A DNA stretch of 64,000 bases, taken from assembly GCA_943788425.1 (NCBI GenBank), contig CALSQF010000006.1, positions 248,001-312,000 on the forward strand, given 5' to 3'. This DNA comes from an uncultured Planktomarina sp. GTDB lineage: Bacteria; Pseudomonadota; Alphaproteobacteria; Rhodobacterales; Rhodobacteraceae. How positions within the stretch are numbered: the stretch's first letter is position 1; the number at the start of each line of letters is the position of its first letter. The position numbers and the translations under genes were made by a program. Of this stretch, positions 33,202-42,378 are shown piece after piece. The notes under the pieces are model-generated. The model did not search any database, had not been told where the DNA came from, and was given only the letters and a program-made list of their open reading frames with translations.

Positions 33202-34778
33202 TAAATCATCTCCGCCGCTTTGGCCGCACGGGCTTTTTTCTCAAGCTTTTTGAGATTCACCGCTCGGAAATTAGGTTGCAGGTTGGGTTTGCCTTCCCAA
33301 ATTCCGCTGGTATCGCCTCGGCCCACACCCTCAAAGAAGGAACGCATGTGATCCATACGCGCTTTGTTCCCCATGGCTGCATTGATCACCTGCGCCAATG
33401 AGCCCGCGCCTGCAGCACCCATCAAGGGGCGTGCAGAAATCAAATTTGTGAAATAAAGCGAGGGTATTCCCAGCTCCTTACCCTTCTGGACAACCGGAGT
33501 TGTGCCAATGGCCAGGTCTGGATGAATGGCTTCCATGGCGGCGCAATCATCTTCCAATGAGGCGCGGAATTTGACTTTTACCCCGTGTGATTCCAGCCAT
33601 TCGGCATCCTGTGCCGACCAAGGTGTTTTTGGACAGGCCGTGCCCACATAGGGAACATCTGCGCCGCTTTCGATCAGCAGGCGGGCCACCAAAAGCTCAC
33701 TGCCCTCATAGCCTGATAGGGTTATTGTGCCTTTGATCTGTGCTTGTTTTAGGGCTTGGCGAATTTGAGGCACAAATTGGTTTTGTGCCGCTGCAATGAC
33801 ATCCGCTGGCAGCGCAAAAGCTGCGCCAATCGCCGCCAGCCAGGCAGCTGTGCCTTCGGTGCCGACGGGTGCTGAGCCTATAATAGGGCGACCTGCGGCT
33901 TCAAATTCACGGATGCTAGCGGTGTAAAATGGGTGAATGGCCGCCACCGCCCCGCAGTCCAAAGCGGAATAAAGTTCGCGCCATTCGCGACATGGAACAA
34001 CAGTGCCTGCGGCCAGACCGAGCGGCGCCAGCATTTGTCCAATGACCATAGGATCAGCTGGGAACATTTCACCCAGCAGGCTTACCGTGGGTCGATCCGA
34101 TTTGCCCATGGCAGGCATCGGCACGGGCCCAGCTGCAATCTCTTTGCGGGCATAGTTCAGCATAGCACCAGACAGCACATCCTTTGCCTCTGCATGGGTT
34201 GGAATGCCAAAGCCTGGCACATCAATGCCAACAATGCGCACGCCATTGATCTGTTCTGGTAAGAGACGTAATGGCACACCAGAGGCAGTCGGTACACATA
34301 AATTCGTGACAATGATTGCATCAAGCTTTTCGGGATCTGCGATGTCATGCACCGCCTCTCGAATGTCTTCAAACAGCTTGCCTGTGACCAGAGTTTCCGA
34401 ATTGAACGGCACATAGCCCACTGAGCGCCGTGCCCCATAGAAATGTGACACAAATGTCAAACCATAAACGCAGCAGGCTGATCCGCTTAATATTGTTGAC
34501 GTGCGTTTCATGCGCAGGCCGACCCGCAGTGACCCGAAGGCAGGGCACATGCTTTGTGGTTTTTCGTGAGGTCCCTGTGGGTAATCTTTAGCGTATTGGT
34601 CGAGAATTTCTGATTTGCCGGCTGCGCGCGCAGCCGCCTGAAGCGTATCTACCCCAGCGGAGCATCCGCCCTCGGCCGCCACAGCCTTGGACGCTGCGCT
34701 GGCTTCAATGACTTGCAGTGTGCCGGAGGCATCGAAACTGACGTCAAACCCCTGGCGATCGGCCTCAGACATCATCAT
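33201..34778 (-). CDS. bchY: Chlorophyllide a reductase subunit BchY
   Basis: The 525-residue Y subunit, partner of BchZ. Likely cluster cysteines are in [20 protein letters not shown] and [10 protein letters not shown]. Three consecutive ATG codons (34778, 34775, 34772) open the gene, and the first is used here by convention. The gene overlaps the end of bchX by 14 bp. No break or unusual length. Confidence 0.96.
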   Translation of the reverse strand: MMMSEADRQGFDVSFDASGTLQVIEASAASKAVAAEGGCSAGVDTLQAAARAAGKSEILDQYAKDYPQGPHEKPQSMCPAFGSLRVGLRMKRTSTILSGSACCVYGLTFVSHFYGARRSVGYVPFNSETLVTGKLFEDIREAVHDIADPEKLDAIIVTNLCVPTASGVPLRLLPEQINGVRIVGIDVPGFGIPTHAEAKDVLSGAMLNYARKEIAAGPVPMPAMGKSDRPTVSLLGEMFPADPMVIGQMLAPLGLAAGTVVPCREWRELYSALDCGAVAAIHPFYTASIREFEAAGRPIIGSAPVGTEGTAAWLAAIGAAFALPADVIAAAQNQFVPQIRQALKQAQIKGTITLSGYEGSELLVARLLIESGADVPYVGTACPKTPWSAQDAEWLESHGVKVKFRASLEDDCAAMEAIHPDLAIGTTPVVQKGKELGIPSLYFTNLISARPLMGAAGAGSLAQVINAAMGNKARMDHMRSFFEGVGRGDTSGIWEGKPNLQPNFRAVNLKKLEKKARAAKAAEMI

Positions 34779-35769
34779 AGACCACTTCTAAACTAGCGCG
34801 AGGCGCGGCTTTTTTTCCGCGCATATCCATGTCTGTTGCGGGTACCAATTGGTAATCGCCACCCGTATCTTTGGCGTCAAACAGGCTCAAAAGACCATCT
34901 TGATCCAGAGGAGTTGGGCGCACGGGCGGCGCAAGGCCAACGGCCTCTCCCAACTGGCCAAACAAGCCACCCCATTGCGATTCAGCGGTTCCGACAATCT
35001 GATAGTTTGCCGATTTTTTACGCAGATCATCATCCTGGGGAATCGCTGCCAAAATCGGGATATCGACGGCTTTTGCAAAGGCCGCGGCTTCACCGCTGCC
35101 ATCATCCTTGTTGATAACCAACCCAGCGACACCGACGTTTCCGCCAAGTTTGCGGAAATATTCAACCGCTGAGCAAACGTTATTGGCCACGTAAAGAGAT
35201 TGCAGGTCATTGGATGCCACCAGGATGACCTTTTGTGCCATATCGCGGGCGATGGGCAGGCCGAATCCGCCACAGACAACGTCGCCCAAGAAATCGAGTA
35301 GAACATAGTCGAAGTCCCAATCGTGGAACCCCAATTTTTCCAGTAATTCGAATCCGTGAATAATCCCTCGGCCGCCGCATCCGCGCCCAACTTCTGGGCC
35401 GCCGAGTTCCATGGCAAACACGCCGCCACGTTTGAAGCACACGTCGCCAATTTTCACTTCTTCACCGGCAATCTTCTTTTGGCCGGAGGTTTCAATGATC
35501 GTAGGACAGGCCTTACCGCCGAAGAGCAGGGATGTTGTGTCTGATTTCGGATCGCATCCAATCAGCAATACCCGCTTGCCTTGCTCGGCCATCATATGGC
35601 TCAAATTGGCGAGGGTGAAAGATTTGCCGATGCCGCCTTTTCCGTAGATGGCGATAATTTGAGTTTTGCTAGTAGGTTCGCCCTGAGGCACCTCAAGAGA
35701 GATATCTTCATGGGCCTCATCTCGTAAACGCTGATCGAAATTCTTTAGATTTGGCACTTCATCTTTCAC
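34765..35769 (-). CDS. bchX: Chlorophyllide a reductase iron protein BchX
   Basis: The 334-residue NifH-like ATPase that feeds electrons to BchYZ. The P-loop is [15 protein letters not shown]; cluster cysteines are in [14 protein letters not shown] and [13 protein letters not shown]. The start is taken as GTG 35769, which forms a GTGA overlap with the bchC stop, has a GGGAG ribosome site 8 bp upstream, and gives the usual length. An in-frame ATG at 35805 would overlap bchC by 40 bp. Confidence 0.95.
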   Translation of the reverse strand: MKDEVPNLKNFDQRLRDEAHEDISLEVPQGEPTSKTQIIAIYGKGGIGKSFTLANLSHMMAEQGKRVLLIGCDPKSDTTSLLFGGKACPTIIETSGQKKIAGEEVKIGDVCFKRGGVFAMELGGPEVGRGCGGRGIIHGFELLEKLGFHDWDFDYVLLDFLGDVVCGGFGLPIARDMAQKVILVASNDLQSLYVANNVCSAVEYFRKLGGNVGVAGLVINKDDGSGEAAAFAKAVDIPILAAIPQDDDLRKKSANYQIVGTAESQWGGLFGQLGEAVGLAPPVRPTPLDQDGLLSLFDAKDTGGDYQLVPATDMDMRGKKAAPRASLEVVYDDV

Positions 35770-36707
35770 GACGGTTTCTCCCAATTGAGCATCATTTTCA
35801 AACATGACGAATCCTGAAAGGCTGATTGATAGGCCTCTGGCGCATCGGCTGCTGATGATGAATGCGTGATCAACCCGCCGAGGCTCAGAGCGCCGCTCTC
35901 AACCAATGCACGCGTTGCGGTTAGGTCATCGCGGTCCCATTCTGCGGTCACGCGAAATTTGGCTTCTTTCATAAAGGCTGGTGGAAAGGCAAAGCTTATA
36001 GGGTCGGTGTAAAAGCCAGCCAGGACAATCTCGCCACCTTTGGACAGGCGTCCAATCAATTGAGCCAGGACATCAGTGGAACCGGACGCATCATAGATAG
36101 ATTTGTAATCTTTTCTTGGATCATCTTCTGGTGCCACGACCTTATAGCCCTTGGCGCCCATGCGGCGGGCAGGGTCAATTTCCCAAACTGTTGGTGGCGG
36201 TGCGCCAGCGGCGACGGTGAGGCGGGCCAATAACCGCCCTAGGACCCCGTGACCTATGATTAAGTCTGGTACGGATTTTCCAGGTCCAGCCATAGCGTGC
36301 CGGGCAGTGGCAGCTAGGGCCAATAAAGCCCCTTCGGCGCCCATAGCCCCGTCCAATTTTGTAACGCGATCTTCATTGCTGACCAGATAACGTGCGGCAC
36401 CGCCAAAAAGTCCGAAAGCGCCATCATAGCAGTTGGCGCCCGGCACAAAGACCGTATCCCCGGCTTTAAAGGCGCTGGATTGCGGCGCTTCAACCACTTC
36501 TCCAGTTGCCTCATATCCTGGCACAAGGGGATATCCCATGCCTGGGAAAGGTGGCATTTGCCCGGACCAAAACAGTTTTTCAGTTCCTGTGGAGATGCCG
36601 GAATGCTTAATTTGCACAACCAAATCTCTCGCCTGTGGCGCAGCCACAGTGAGCGTATCGAGACGGATGTCTCTGGGCCCATTTAAGACGACAGCAGTTG
36701 TCTGCAC
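35766..36707 (-). CDS. bchC: Bacteriochlorophyllide dehydrogenase BchC
   Basis: A 313-residue medium-chain alcohol dehydrogenase that oxidises the 3-hydroxyethyl group to 3-acetyl. Typical stretches are [20 protein letters not shown] near the N-terminus and [17 protein letters not shown] in the cofactor fold. GTG 36707 is chosen: it has AGGGAG 7 bp upstream and begins at the conserved [13 protein letters not shown] codons at 36743 and 36731 would extend it without ribosome-site support. It heads the bchCXYZ-puf superoperon, behind two PpsR sites. Confidence 0.94.
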   Translation of the reverse strand: MQTTAVVLNGPRDIRLDTLTVAAPQARDLVVQIKHSGISTGTEKLFWSGQMPPFPGMGYPLVPGYEATGEVVEAPQSSAFKAGDTVFVPGANCYDGAFGLFGGAARYLVSNEDRVTKLDGAMGAEGALLALAATARHAMAGPGKSVPDLIIGHGVLGRLLARLTVAAGAPPPTVWEIDPARRMGAKGYKVVAPEDDPRKDYKSIYDASGSTDVLAQLIGRLSKGGEIVLAGFYTDPISFAFPPAFMKEAKFRVTAEWDRDDLTATRALVESGALSLGGLITHSSSAADAPEAYQSAFQDSSCLKMMLNWEKPS

Positions 36708-36767
36708 AATAAAACTCCCTTTGGATTTCATGACGGGGCACATGCCAGTCTGAAATTTCTCATATAC

Positions 36768-36785
36768 TGTACTTTAAAACTGACA
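36768..36785. promoter_or_regulatory. PpsR operator, proximal bchC site
   Basis: TGTACTTTAAAACTGACA, exact TGT-N12-ACA, 61 bp upstream of the bchC GTG. It is paired with the site at 36794-36811 with centres 26 bp apart, the tandem spacing typical for cooperative PpsR/CrtJ tetramers. Confidence 0.9.
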
Positions 36786-36793
36786 CATTTAAC

Positions 36794-36811
36794 TGTCAAC
36801 TAATATTGACA
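36794..36811. promoter_or_regulatory. PpsR operator, distal bchC site
   Basis: TGTCAACTAATATTGACA, exact TGT-N12-ACA. It ends 2 bp before the last base of the upstream crtF gene (stop at 36813), so the whole crtF-bchC spacer is occupied by operator sequence. Confidence 0.9.
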
Positions 36812-36812
36812 A

Positions 36813-37940
36813 CTATGGAAAGGCAAGCTTGCGGGCCTCTAAACAGCGCGTGACGAAGGGGCGAGCCGGTTTCGGAGTCTGGGTCACCTCAAAGCCGGCT
36901 TGACGACAAAGCGACGAAATTTCCTGAATTGAGCGCGTTTTTCCGGTGCGCATCGCCAATGTATACAGGGCGAAATAGACATCTCCCGCCGGTTCTGGGT
37001 GAGCGCCCCCTGACATGGGTTCAGAGATTAACAGTCGCCCAGCCAAAGGCAGGCTGTCCCAACATTTTGCCAAAAGCATCGCCACCGTCTCATCGGTGTG
37101 GTCGTACAAAACTCGGATCAGGCTGATAGAATCGGCCCCTTTGGGAATTGGGTCAGTTTTGAATGATCCACAGGTGATCTGCGCTCGGTCGTCCATGCCG
37201 GCGGCTGCGAATCTCGGTGCGGCGGTAGGTGCGACCTGCTCCAGGTCAAACAACATCAATTTCACATGTGGATGCGCCTGGCCGACCTGCTCCAGAAAAG
37301 CGCCAGAGCCGCCGCCCACATCAAGCAAGGTACCCACGGTGGAGAGATCAAGGCTGCGCATCGTATCTTCTGCGACCAATTCTTGGCTGCGAGCCATCAA
37401 GTCAGAATAGGTTTTGGCCGTTTGCGGTTCCATCTCGCCACCAAAAACATAAGGCCAAAAAACGGCCAGCTCTGTCTGCGTATCGCCTCTGAAAAAGGCC
37501 GCTGGATCACGCAGATCGCGATAGAGGACATCGTGGTGCCGGATCATATCACTTAGGCCTGGAACTCCGAGTAAGGCTGCGCTGGTCTTGCTGAGCGCAA
37601 AGCGCCCGCCGCGCTGCGAGCGCAGCAGTTTTAAGGCTACAGCCGCCCGCAGCAAAATCGTCATCCGATCCTGTGGCACCATGCAAGTCTCAGCGAGCTC
37701 TTCAAGTGTTTTCGGGCTCTTTAACAGGAGGTTGAAGATGTCGAATTGCACCAGTGCCATGAGCACTTGTGAATGGCAAAACCCCGCTAAAAGATTAAAC
37801 AAGGCAGCGCCTTCACGTCGCACCATCCGACGAGTCAAGAAGTTTTTCGCTGCCCATTTTTGGAATCTGCGCGAAGCAATCAGACGGTTTGACCAGCTGG
37901 AAATCCCATACCACGCGCCAGCCTTACGCTCACCGCGCAT
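36813..37940 (-). CDS. crtF: Demethylspheroidene O-methyltransferase CrtF
   Basis: A 375-residue SAM-dependent O-methyltransferase that makes the methoxy group of spheroidene. The SAM motif is LLDVGGGSGAFLEQVG, and the dimerisation and winged-helix part precedes it. ATG 37940 overlaps the crtE stop by one base (TGATG); a GTG three bases upstream is also possible. It is cotranscribed with crtE. Confidence 0.95.
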   Translation of the reverse strand: MRGERKAGAWYGISSWSNRLIASRRFQKWAAKNFLTRRMVRREGAALFNLLAGFCHSQVLMALVQFDIFNLLLKSPKTLEELAETCMVPQDRMTILLRAAVALKLLRSQRGGRFALSKTSAALLGVPGLSDMIRHHDVLYRDLRDPAAFFRGDTQTELAVFWPYVFGGEMEPQTAKTYSDLMARSQELVAEDTMRSLDLSTVGTLLDVGGGSGAFLEQVGQAHPHVKLMLFDLEQVAPTAAPRFAAAGMDDRAQITCGSFKTDPIPKGADSISLIRVLYDHTDETVAMLLAKCWDSLPLAGRLLISEPMSGGAHPEPAGDVYFALYTLAMRTGKTRSIQEISSLCRQAGFEVTQTPKPARPFVTRCLEARKLAFP

Positions 37941-38827
37941 CACTCACCAGGGTGAAGATTTGAGTGTTTGTTGCGCCATTTCACTGGCGTTAGCATCTCA
38001 GCCTGAGCATTGACCATTTTGGCCAACATGGCTTCGCCGGGGCAGCATGGTATCGAAGAGATTGCGCCGCCTAAAATATTTTTCATATGTGAAATCGCAC
38101 CTTCGATGCCATATTCTGCAACCGCGTTTGGCCGGCCATGCAGGTCGTCTTGCCCGGCGGGCTTGCCCAATTCGGCCTCACTATAAAGAGCATCGCGTAG
38201 GTCATCGGCCACCTGAAAGGCTTCGCCAATGCGCGATCCCAGCTCATCCCATTGCCCGCCATCTTGGCCAGCTGCAATTGCACCCATTTGTGTTGCTGCA
38301 ACGAAAAGGGCGCCAGTTTTTGCTCTGTGATAGGCACGCAAATCTATTTTCTGTTCACTTTCCCAGCCCTGTCCCGCGCATATGCCATTGGGCATTCCGG
38401 TCTGCTCGGCCAGGATGCTCATCAACCCAATCGCGCGCTCTAGATCTATGGACGCGTGGCGCGTGAGAATTTGAAAAGCCATGACAATGAGACTGTCGCC
38501 AGCCAAAATCGCAAGTGGCTCGCCATAGGCGCGATGGAGGGAGGGTTTGCCCCGCCGGGTTTCGGCATTGTCAAAGCATGGCAGATCATCATGCACCAAA
38601 GAGGCGCAGTGGATACATTCTAAGGCAGCTGCGGCCGCATTGGTCAATTCGGGACGATCATCGCCGCAGGCGGTGGCGACACTCATCAAGATGGTTGGGC
38701 GAATACGCGCGCCACCGGGGCTGACCGCATAATGCAATGCAGAGGCAAGTTTAGCAGGGGACGGGGCGGTTTGCCCCAAGTTTACGGCGTCAGATATCGC
38801 CGTTTCAATTCGGGTTTTAAACCCCAT
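37940..38827 (-). CDS. crtE: Geranylgeranyl diphosphate synthase CrtE
   Basis: A 295-residue trans-prenyltransferase that supplies GGPP for carotenoids and for BchG. The first Asp-rich motif is HDDLPCFDNAETRRGKPS, the second FQVADDLRDAL. The start at 38827 (MGFKTRIETA) matches the family; an in-frame ATG at 38854 adds nine residues. It is divergent from crtD over a spacer with two PpsR palindromes. Confidence 0.96.
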   Translation of the reverse strand: MGFKTRIETAISDAVNLGQTAPSPAKLASALHYAVSPGGARIRPTILMSVATACGDDRPELTNAAAAALECIHCASLVHDDLPCFDNAETRRGKPSLHRAYGEPLAILAGDSLIVMAFQILTRHASIDLERAIGLMSILAEQTGMPNGICAGQGWESEQKIDLRAYHRAKTGALFVAATQMGAIAAGQDGGQWDELGSRIGEAFQVADDLRDALYSEAELGKPAGQDDLHGRPNAVAEYGIEGAISHMKNILGGAISSIPCCPGEAMLAKMVNAQAEMLTPVKWRNKHSNLHPGE

Positions 38828-38861
38828 GATCTCGTCCTCACATTGAAAAGCCATTCAAAAA

Positions 38862-38879
38862 TGTAATCTCTTGATGACA
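38862..38879. promoter_or_regulatory. PpsR operator between crtE and crtD (crtE-proximal)
   Basis: TGTAATCTCTTGATGACA, exact TGT-N12-ACA, 34 bp upstream of the crtE start. Tandem with 38887-38904, centres 25 bp apart. The pair can repress both divergent carotenoid operons. Confidence 0.9.
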
Positions 38880-38886
38880 TATCTAA

Positions 38887-38904
38887 TGTAAACTAGAATG
38901 GACA
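38887..38904. promoter_or_regulatory. PpsR operator between crtE and crtD (crtD-proximal)
   Basis: TGTAAACTAGAATGGACA, exact TGT-N12-ACA, 46 bp upstream of the crtD ATG. Confidence 0.9.
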
Positions 38905-38950
38905 CATCAAGCGGATCTGTCAATCGAAAGCTGTGAAGGAGGCCTGTGAG

Positions 38951-40426
38951 ATGAAGCATGTCGCCATTATCGGAGCTGGCATCGGTGGCCTCGCGGCCGC
39001 AATGCGACTGGCCCATGGCGGGGTAAAGGTGACAGTTCTGGAAGGTCAGGCGACTCCTGGCGGCAAAATGCGCAGCTTGCCCTCCGCCCCAGGTATGATC
39101 GATGCTGGCCCAACTGTTTTAACGATGAAACCGGTTTTTGAGGTGCTATTTCGTGACGTTGGCTGCCAATTGGCAGATTACGCCACATTGACACAAGAAG
39201 ACATCTTGGCCCGACATTTTTGGCGTGATGGCACACGCTTGGATCTCATGCGCGATCCGCAAGCCAGTTTGGAAAATGTGCGGCACAGTTTTGGGGCGGC
39301 GGCGGCGGCTGAGTTTCACAGATTTTCGCGCGACGCCCAGCACCTGTTTGAGCAGCTCAATGATCCGATGATGCAAGCCGCAACGCCGGCTTTGTGGAGG
39401 ATGATCCCGGTGATTTTGAAATCTCCTGGAACCTTTATGAGGATGGATCCTCTGCGGTCTCTGGCCCAGTCCCTTGCGCATCGGTTTTCCGATCCGCGAC
39501 TGGCACAACTCTTTGCTCGTTATGCTACTTATATCGGTGGCCTGCCGCAGGCCTCGCCTGCGCTACTTGCTTTGATCTGGCATGTTGAAAGCCTGGGCGT
39601 TTGGCATGTGAAAGGAGGTATGAGACAATTGGCCTTTGGCATGGAGGCCTGCGCTCAGAATTTGGGCGCTGAATTTCATTATGAAAGTTTTGTCACAAAA
39701 TTTGAGCGCACAGAAAGCGGTAGATATCAACTTGAATGCAATGGCCGTTTCATTTCCTGTGATGCGGTTTTGTTCAACGGAGATCCAAATGCCCTGACCC
39801 GCGGTTATTTGGGGCCAGAGGCCAGCACCGCCACCACCACCCAGGCTACGATGCCGCGTAGTCTTTCGGCCCATGTCATGAGCTTTGCGGCACAAGTCGA
39901 AGGCCTGCCGCTTGCCGCGCATAACGTGCTTTTCGCAGCAGATCCAGATCAGGAGTATGGGCCATTGGCGCAGGGCACCCCCCAACATGATCCTACGCTC
40001 TACATCTGTGCCCAGGATAGGTTTGGATCCCAAACGCCCATCGGGCAAGAGCGATTTGAAATTATCCTAAACCATCCGCCCAGCGCTCAACCGGTGGTCC
40101 CCTCACAGAAGGTTCGCGAACAATGTCAGACAATATTTCTAGATCACCTCACGCGTCACGGGCTGAGATTCACACCGCGCCCACCGGCCGACACGCTGAC
40201 GATGGCCGAGGATTTCGCGCAGATGTTTCCGGGCTCGGACGGATCCCTTTACGGGCGATCCCCGCATGGCATGATGGCGGCCTTCGCGCGCCCAACCGCC
40301 AGAACCAAAACCAAGGGGCTCTATCTGGTGGGCGGAGGAGCGCATCCGGGGGCGGGGGTGCCGATGGCGACACTCTCCGCCAAGCATGCGGCCGCGGCGA
40401 TCTTGAACGACCTCACTTTGACATAG
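38951..40426 (+). CDS. crtD: Methoxyneurosporene/hydroxyneurosporene desaturase CrtD
   Basis: A 491-residue FAD-dependent carotenoid 3,4-desaturase of the CrtI/CrtD family. The N-terminal motif is AIIGAGIGGLAAAMRLAHGG; the C-terminal family signature is GLYLVGGGAHPGAGVPMA. ATG 38951 has AAGGAGG 8 bp upstream; the GTG at 38933 is an alternative without support. crtC starts 2 bp after its stop or overlaps its end. Confidence 0.95.
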   Translation: MKHVAIIGAGIGGLAAAMRLAHGGVKVTVLEGQATPGGKMRSLPSAPGMIDAGPTVLTMKPVFEVLFRDVGCQLADYATLTQEDILARHFWRDGTRLDLMRDPQASLENVRHSFGAAAAAEFHRFSRDAQHLFEQLNDPMMQAATPALWRMIPVILKSPGTFMRMDPLRSLAQSLAHRFSDPRLAQLFARYATYIGGLPQASPALLALIWHVESLGVWHVKGGMRQLAFGMEACAQNLGAEFHYESFVTKFERTESGRYQLECNGRFISCDAVLFNGDPNALTRGYLGPEASTATTTQATMPRSLSAHVMSFAAQVEGLPLAAHNVLFAADPDQEYGPLAQGTPQHDPTLYICAQDRFGSQTPIGQERFEIILNHPPSAQPVVPSQKVREQCQTIFLDHLTRHGLRFTPRPPADTLTMAEDFAQMFPGSDGSLYGRSPHGMMAAFARPTARTKTKGLYLVGGGAHPGAGVPMATLSAKHAAAAILNDLTLT

Positions 40427-40428
40427 AG

Positions 40429-41337
40429 GTGCCTCCCGGTGGGTATGCTTGGTGGTATATTGATGGGGTCAGTGATGATGGTCAGCGTGCGGTTTCTGTA
40501 ATCGGCTTTATTGGTTCGGTCTTCTCGCCGTGGTATGCTTGGTCGGGCCGTGGGGATCCCGGCAATCATTGCTGCATCAATGTTGCCACCTATGGTCGAG
40601 GTGGCCGCTTCGCCATGACGGACCGCGGACGCACAGCGTTGCGGCAAACTTCAGATACGCTCACCGTAGGTCCGTCGTCTCTGCATTGGACCGGAACGCA
40701 ATTGTTGATTGATGTGGATGAGATATCTTCATTGCCTATCATTTCCAGAATGCGGGGACGGATCACCTTAACCCCGCCGGCCCTTACAGACATTGAATTG
40801 CCGCTTACAGCTGATGGTGCCCATGTTTGGCGTCCCTTCGCTCCAATTGCCCGTATTTCCGTGGATCTAGAGGCGAAGGGCTGGCAGTTTGATGGGCATG
40901 GTTATTTTGACAGTAATTTTGGCACACGAGCTCTCGAGGAAGATTTCAGCTCTTGGACTTGGGCCCGCTATCCGACCCGATCCGGGGCAACTTGCTTTTA
41001 TGATGCCGAGCGTCGCGATGGCACGCGCTTAAATGCAGCCATCGGCTTTACCCCTGAAGGACAGGCCGCACAGGTTCCAGCCCCCGGATCTGCGTGCTTC
41101 AACCGAACGCTCTGGGCACTGCCTCGCACCACCCGTGCAGATCCGGGTTATCGACCAAAACAGATCAAATCCATGCTTGATGCGCCGTTTTATTCACGGT
41201 CTGTCGTCGAAACCATGTTGCACGGTGAGCGAGTGCAGGGGGTGCATGAATCGCTTGATCTCAACCGCTTTGCATCTCCGGTCGTCAAATCTATGCTGGC
41301 GTGCCGTGTGCCGCGTCGGGCGCGTTGGAAATTCTAA
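40429..41337 (+). CDS. crtC: Hydroxyneurosporene synthase (carotenoid 1,2-hydratase) CrtC
   Basis: A 302-residue enzyme that adds water to the C1,2 double bond of neurosporene. Typical stretches are FIGSVFSPWYAWSGRGDP, NHCCINVATYG, MTDRGRTALRQ and WRPFAPI. The start is uncertain. GTG 40429, two bases after the crtD TAG, is the only nearby standard start, but it lacks a good ribosome site. The in-frame residues before it (PHFDIEV) look family-like, and the next start upstream is ATG 40123, 300 bp inside crtD. Its stop directly abuts that of crtB. Confidence 0.88.
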   Translation: MPPGGYAWWYIDGVSDDGQRAVSVIGFIGSVFSPWYAWSGRGDPGNHCCINVATYGRGGRFAMTDRGRTALRQTSDTLTVGPSSLHWTGTQLLIDVDEISSLPIISRMRGRITLTPPALTDIELPLTADGAHVWRPFAPIARISVDLEAKGWQFDGHGYFDSNFGTRALEEDFSSWTWARYPTRSGATCFYDAERRDGTRLNAAIGFTPEGQAAQVPAPGSACFNRTLWALPRTTRADPGYRPKQIKSMLDAPFYSRSVVETMLHGERVQGVHESLDLNRFASPVVKSMLACRVPRRARWKF

Positions 41338-42378
41338 TTATTTTGCAAGCATAGCGCCGTTGGTCTGGCTACGTTCTTTGCGCTTGAGTTCGGCCATGGC
41401 GGCCATAAATGCCCCAGTATGCCCTTGGCCCCATGACATCGCATGGCGTTCATTGATGGCCACGGCATCAACCAAAAACTGAACCTCTGGCAGTGGCCGC
41501 GCGTAGAGCACGGGGGAGGTTGGCATGACCAAACCTGCGGTTGTTCGGAGCGATGATTTTGCCAGAAGCGCTAATTTTTGCGCTTTGCTTGTCCGACCGC
41601 GGTGGGTGATGGAATCATAATTATTGCGGGTCACAGCCTGGCCAATGGCGGCATAAATATAACGCGCGGCATAGATGCCAGTGCGGGCATTCAGCGGTAA
41701 GGCAGCAACGCCGGCTTCAGATCTCACATAGAGCGCATGGGCCTCGGATAGAAGCTTCTTCACCATTCGGCGCAGCTCTGGCGTTGCCTGAGTCGCGCTT
41801 AAAACTTGCTGTGGATCAAGTCCTTCAGCATGGATCCACTCAAATGGCAGGTAAATACGTCCCGCGCGGGCATCCTCGCCCACATCCCGTGCGATATTTG
41901 TCAGCTGCATCGCTACACCCAAATCGCAGGCCCGTGCCAAAGCGTCCGCATCGCGCACCCGCATCAAGACACACATCATCGCACCCACAGCAGAGGCCAC
42001 GCGGGCGCAATAGCCGCGTAGGTCAGACGGGCTGGCATAGCGGCGCTCCATTGCGTCCCATGCCAGACCCTCTAACAAAGCTTCGGGCAGAGCAGCCGGC
42101 ATTTCGAAATCCTCAACCACTGAAGCGAAGGCTCGGTCCTCTGGGGCATTGCGTGGCCGTCCCGCATAGACCAGTGCCAACCGCTCCTGCAATTCAATCA
42201 CGGCGTGGGTCTTGTTCTGCCCTTCATCCACCTCGTCATCGGCCAATCGGCAAAAGGCATAGAGCGCCAAGGCAGGATCTCGAACAGAGGCGGGCAACAA
42301 TTTCGATGCGGCATGAAAAGAGAGTGACCCGGTACGGATCACATTGCGGCAATGGTGCAGATCATCAGGGCGAATCAT
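41338..42378 (-). CDS. crtB: Phytoene synthase CrtB
   Basis: A 346-residue enzyme that joins two GGPP to 15-cis-phytoene. Substrate Asp motifs are RLADDEVDEGQ and QLTNIARDVGEDARAGR, followed by IYLPFEW. It overlaps crtI by ATGA and abuts crtC tail-to-tail with no spacer. Confidence 0.97.
   Translation of the reverse strand: MIRPDDLHHCRNVIRTGSLSFHAASKLLPASVRDPALALYAFCRLADDEVDEGQNKTHAVIELQERLALVYAGRPRNAPEDRAFASVVEDFEMPAALPEALLEGLAWDAMERRYASPSDLRGYCARVASAVGAMMCVLMRVRDADALARACDLGVAMQLTNIARDVGEDARAGRIYLPFEWIHAEGLDPQQVLSATQATPELRRMVKKLLSEAHALYVRSEAGVAALPLNARTGIYAARYIYAAIGQAVTRNNYDSITHRGRTSKAQKLALLAKSSLRTTAGLVMPTSPVLYARPLPEVQFLVDAVAINERHAMSWGQGHTGAFMAAMAELKRKERSQTNGAMLAK

Noticed and set aside
40123-40428. 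crtC starting at ATG 40123
   Set aside because: It would add about 100 residues unlike CrtC and overlap crtD by 300 bp. It is kept only as a formal alternative.
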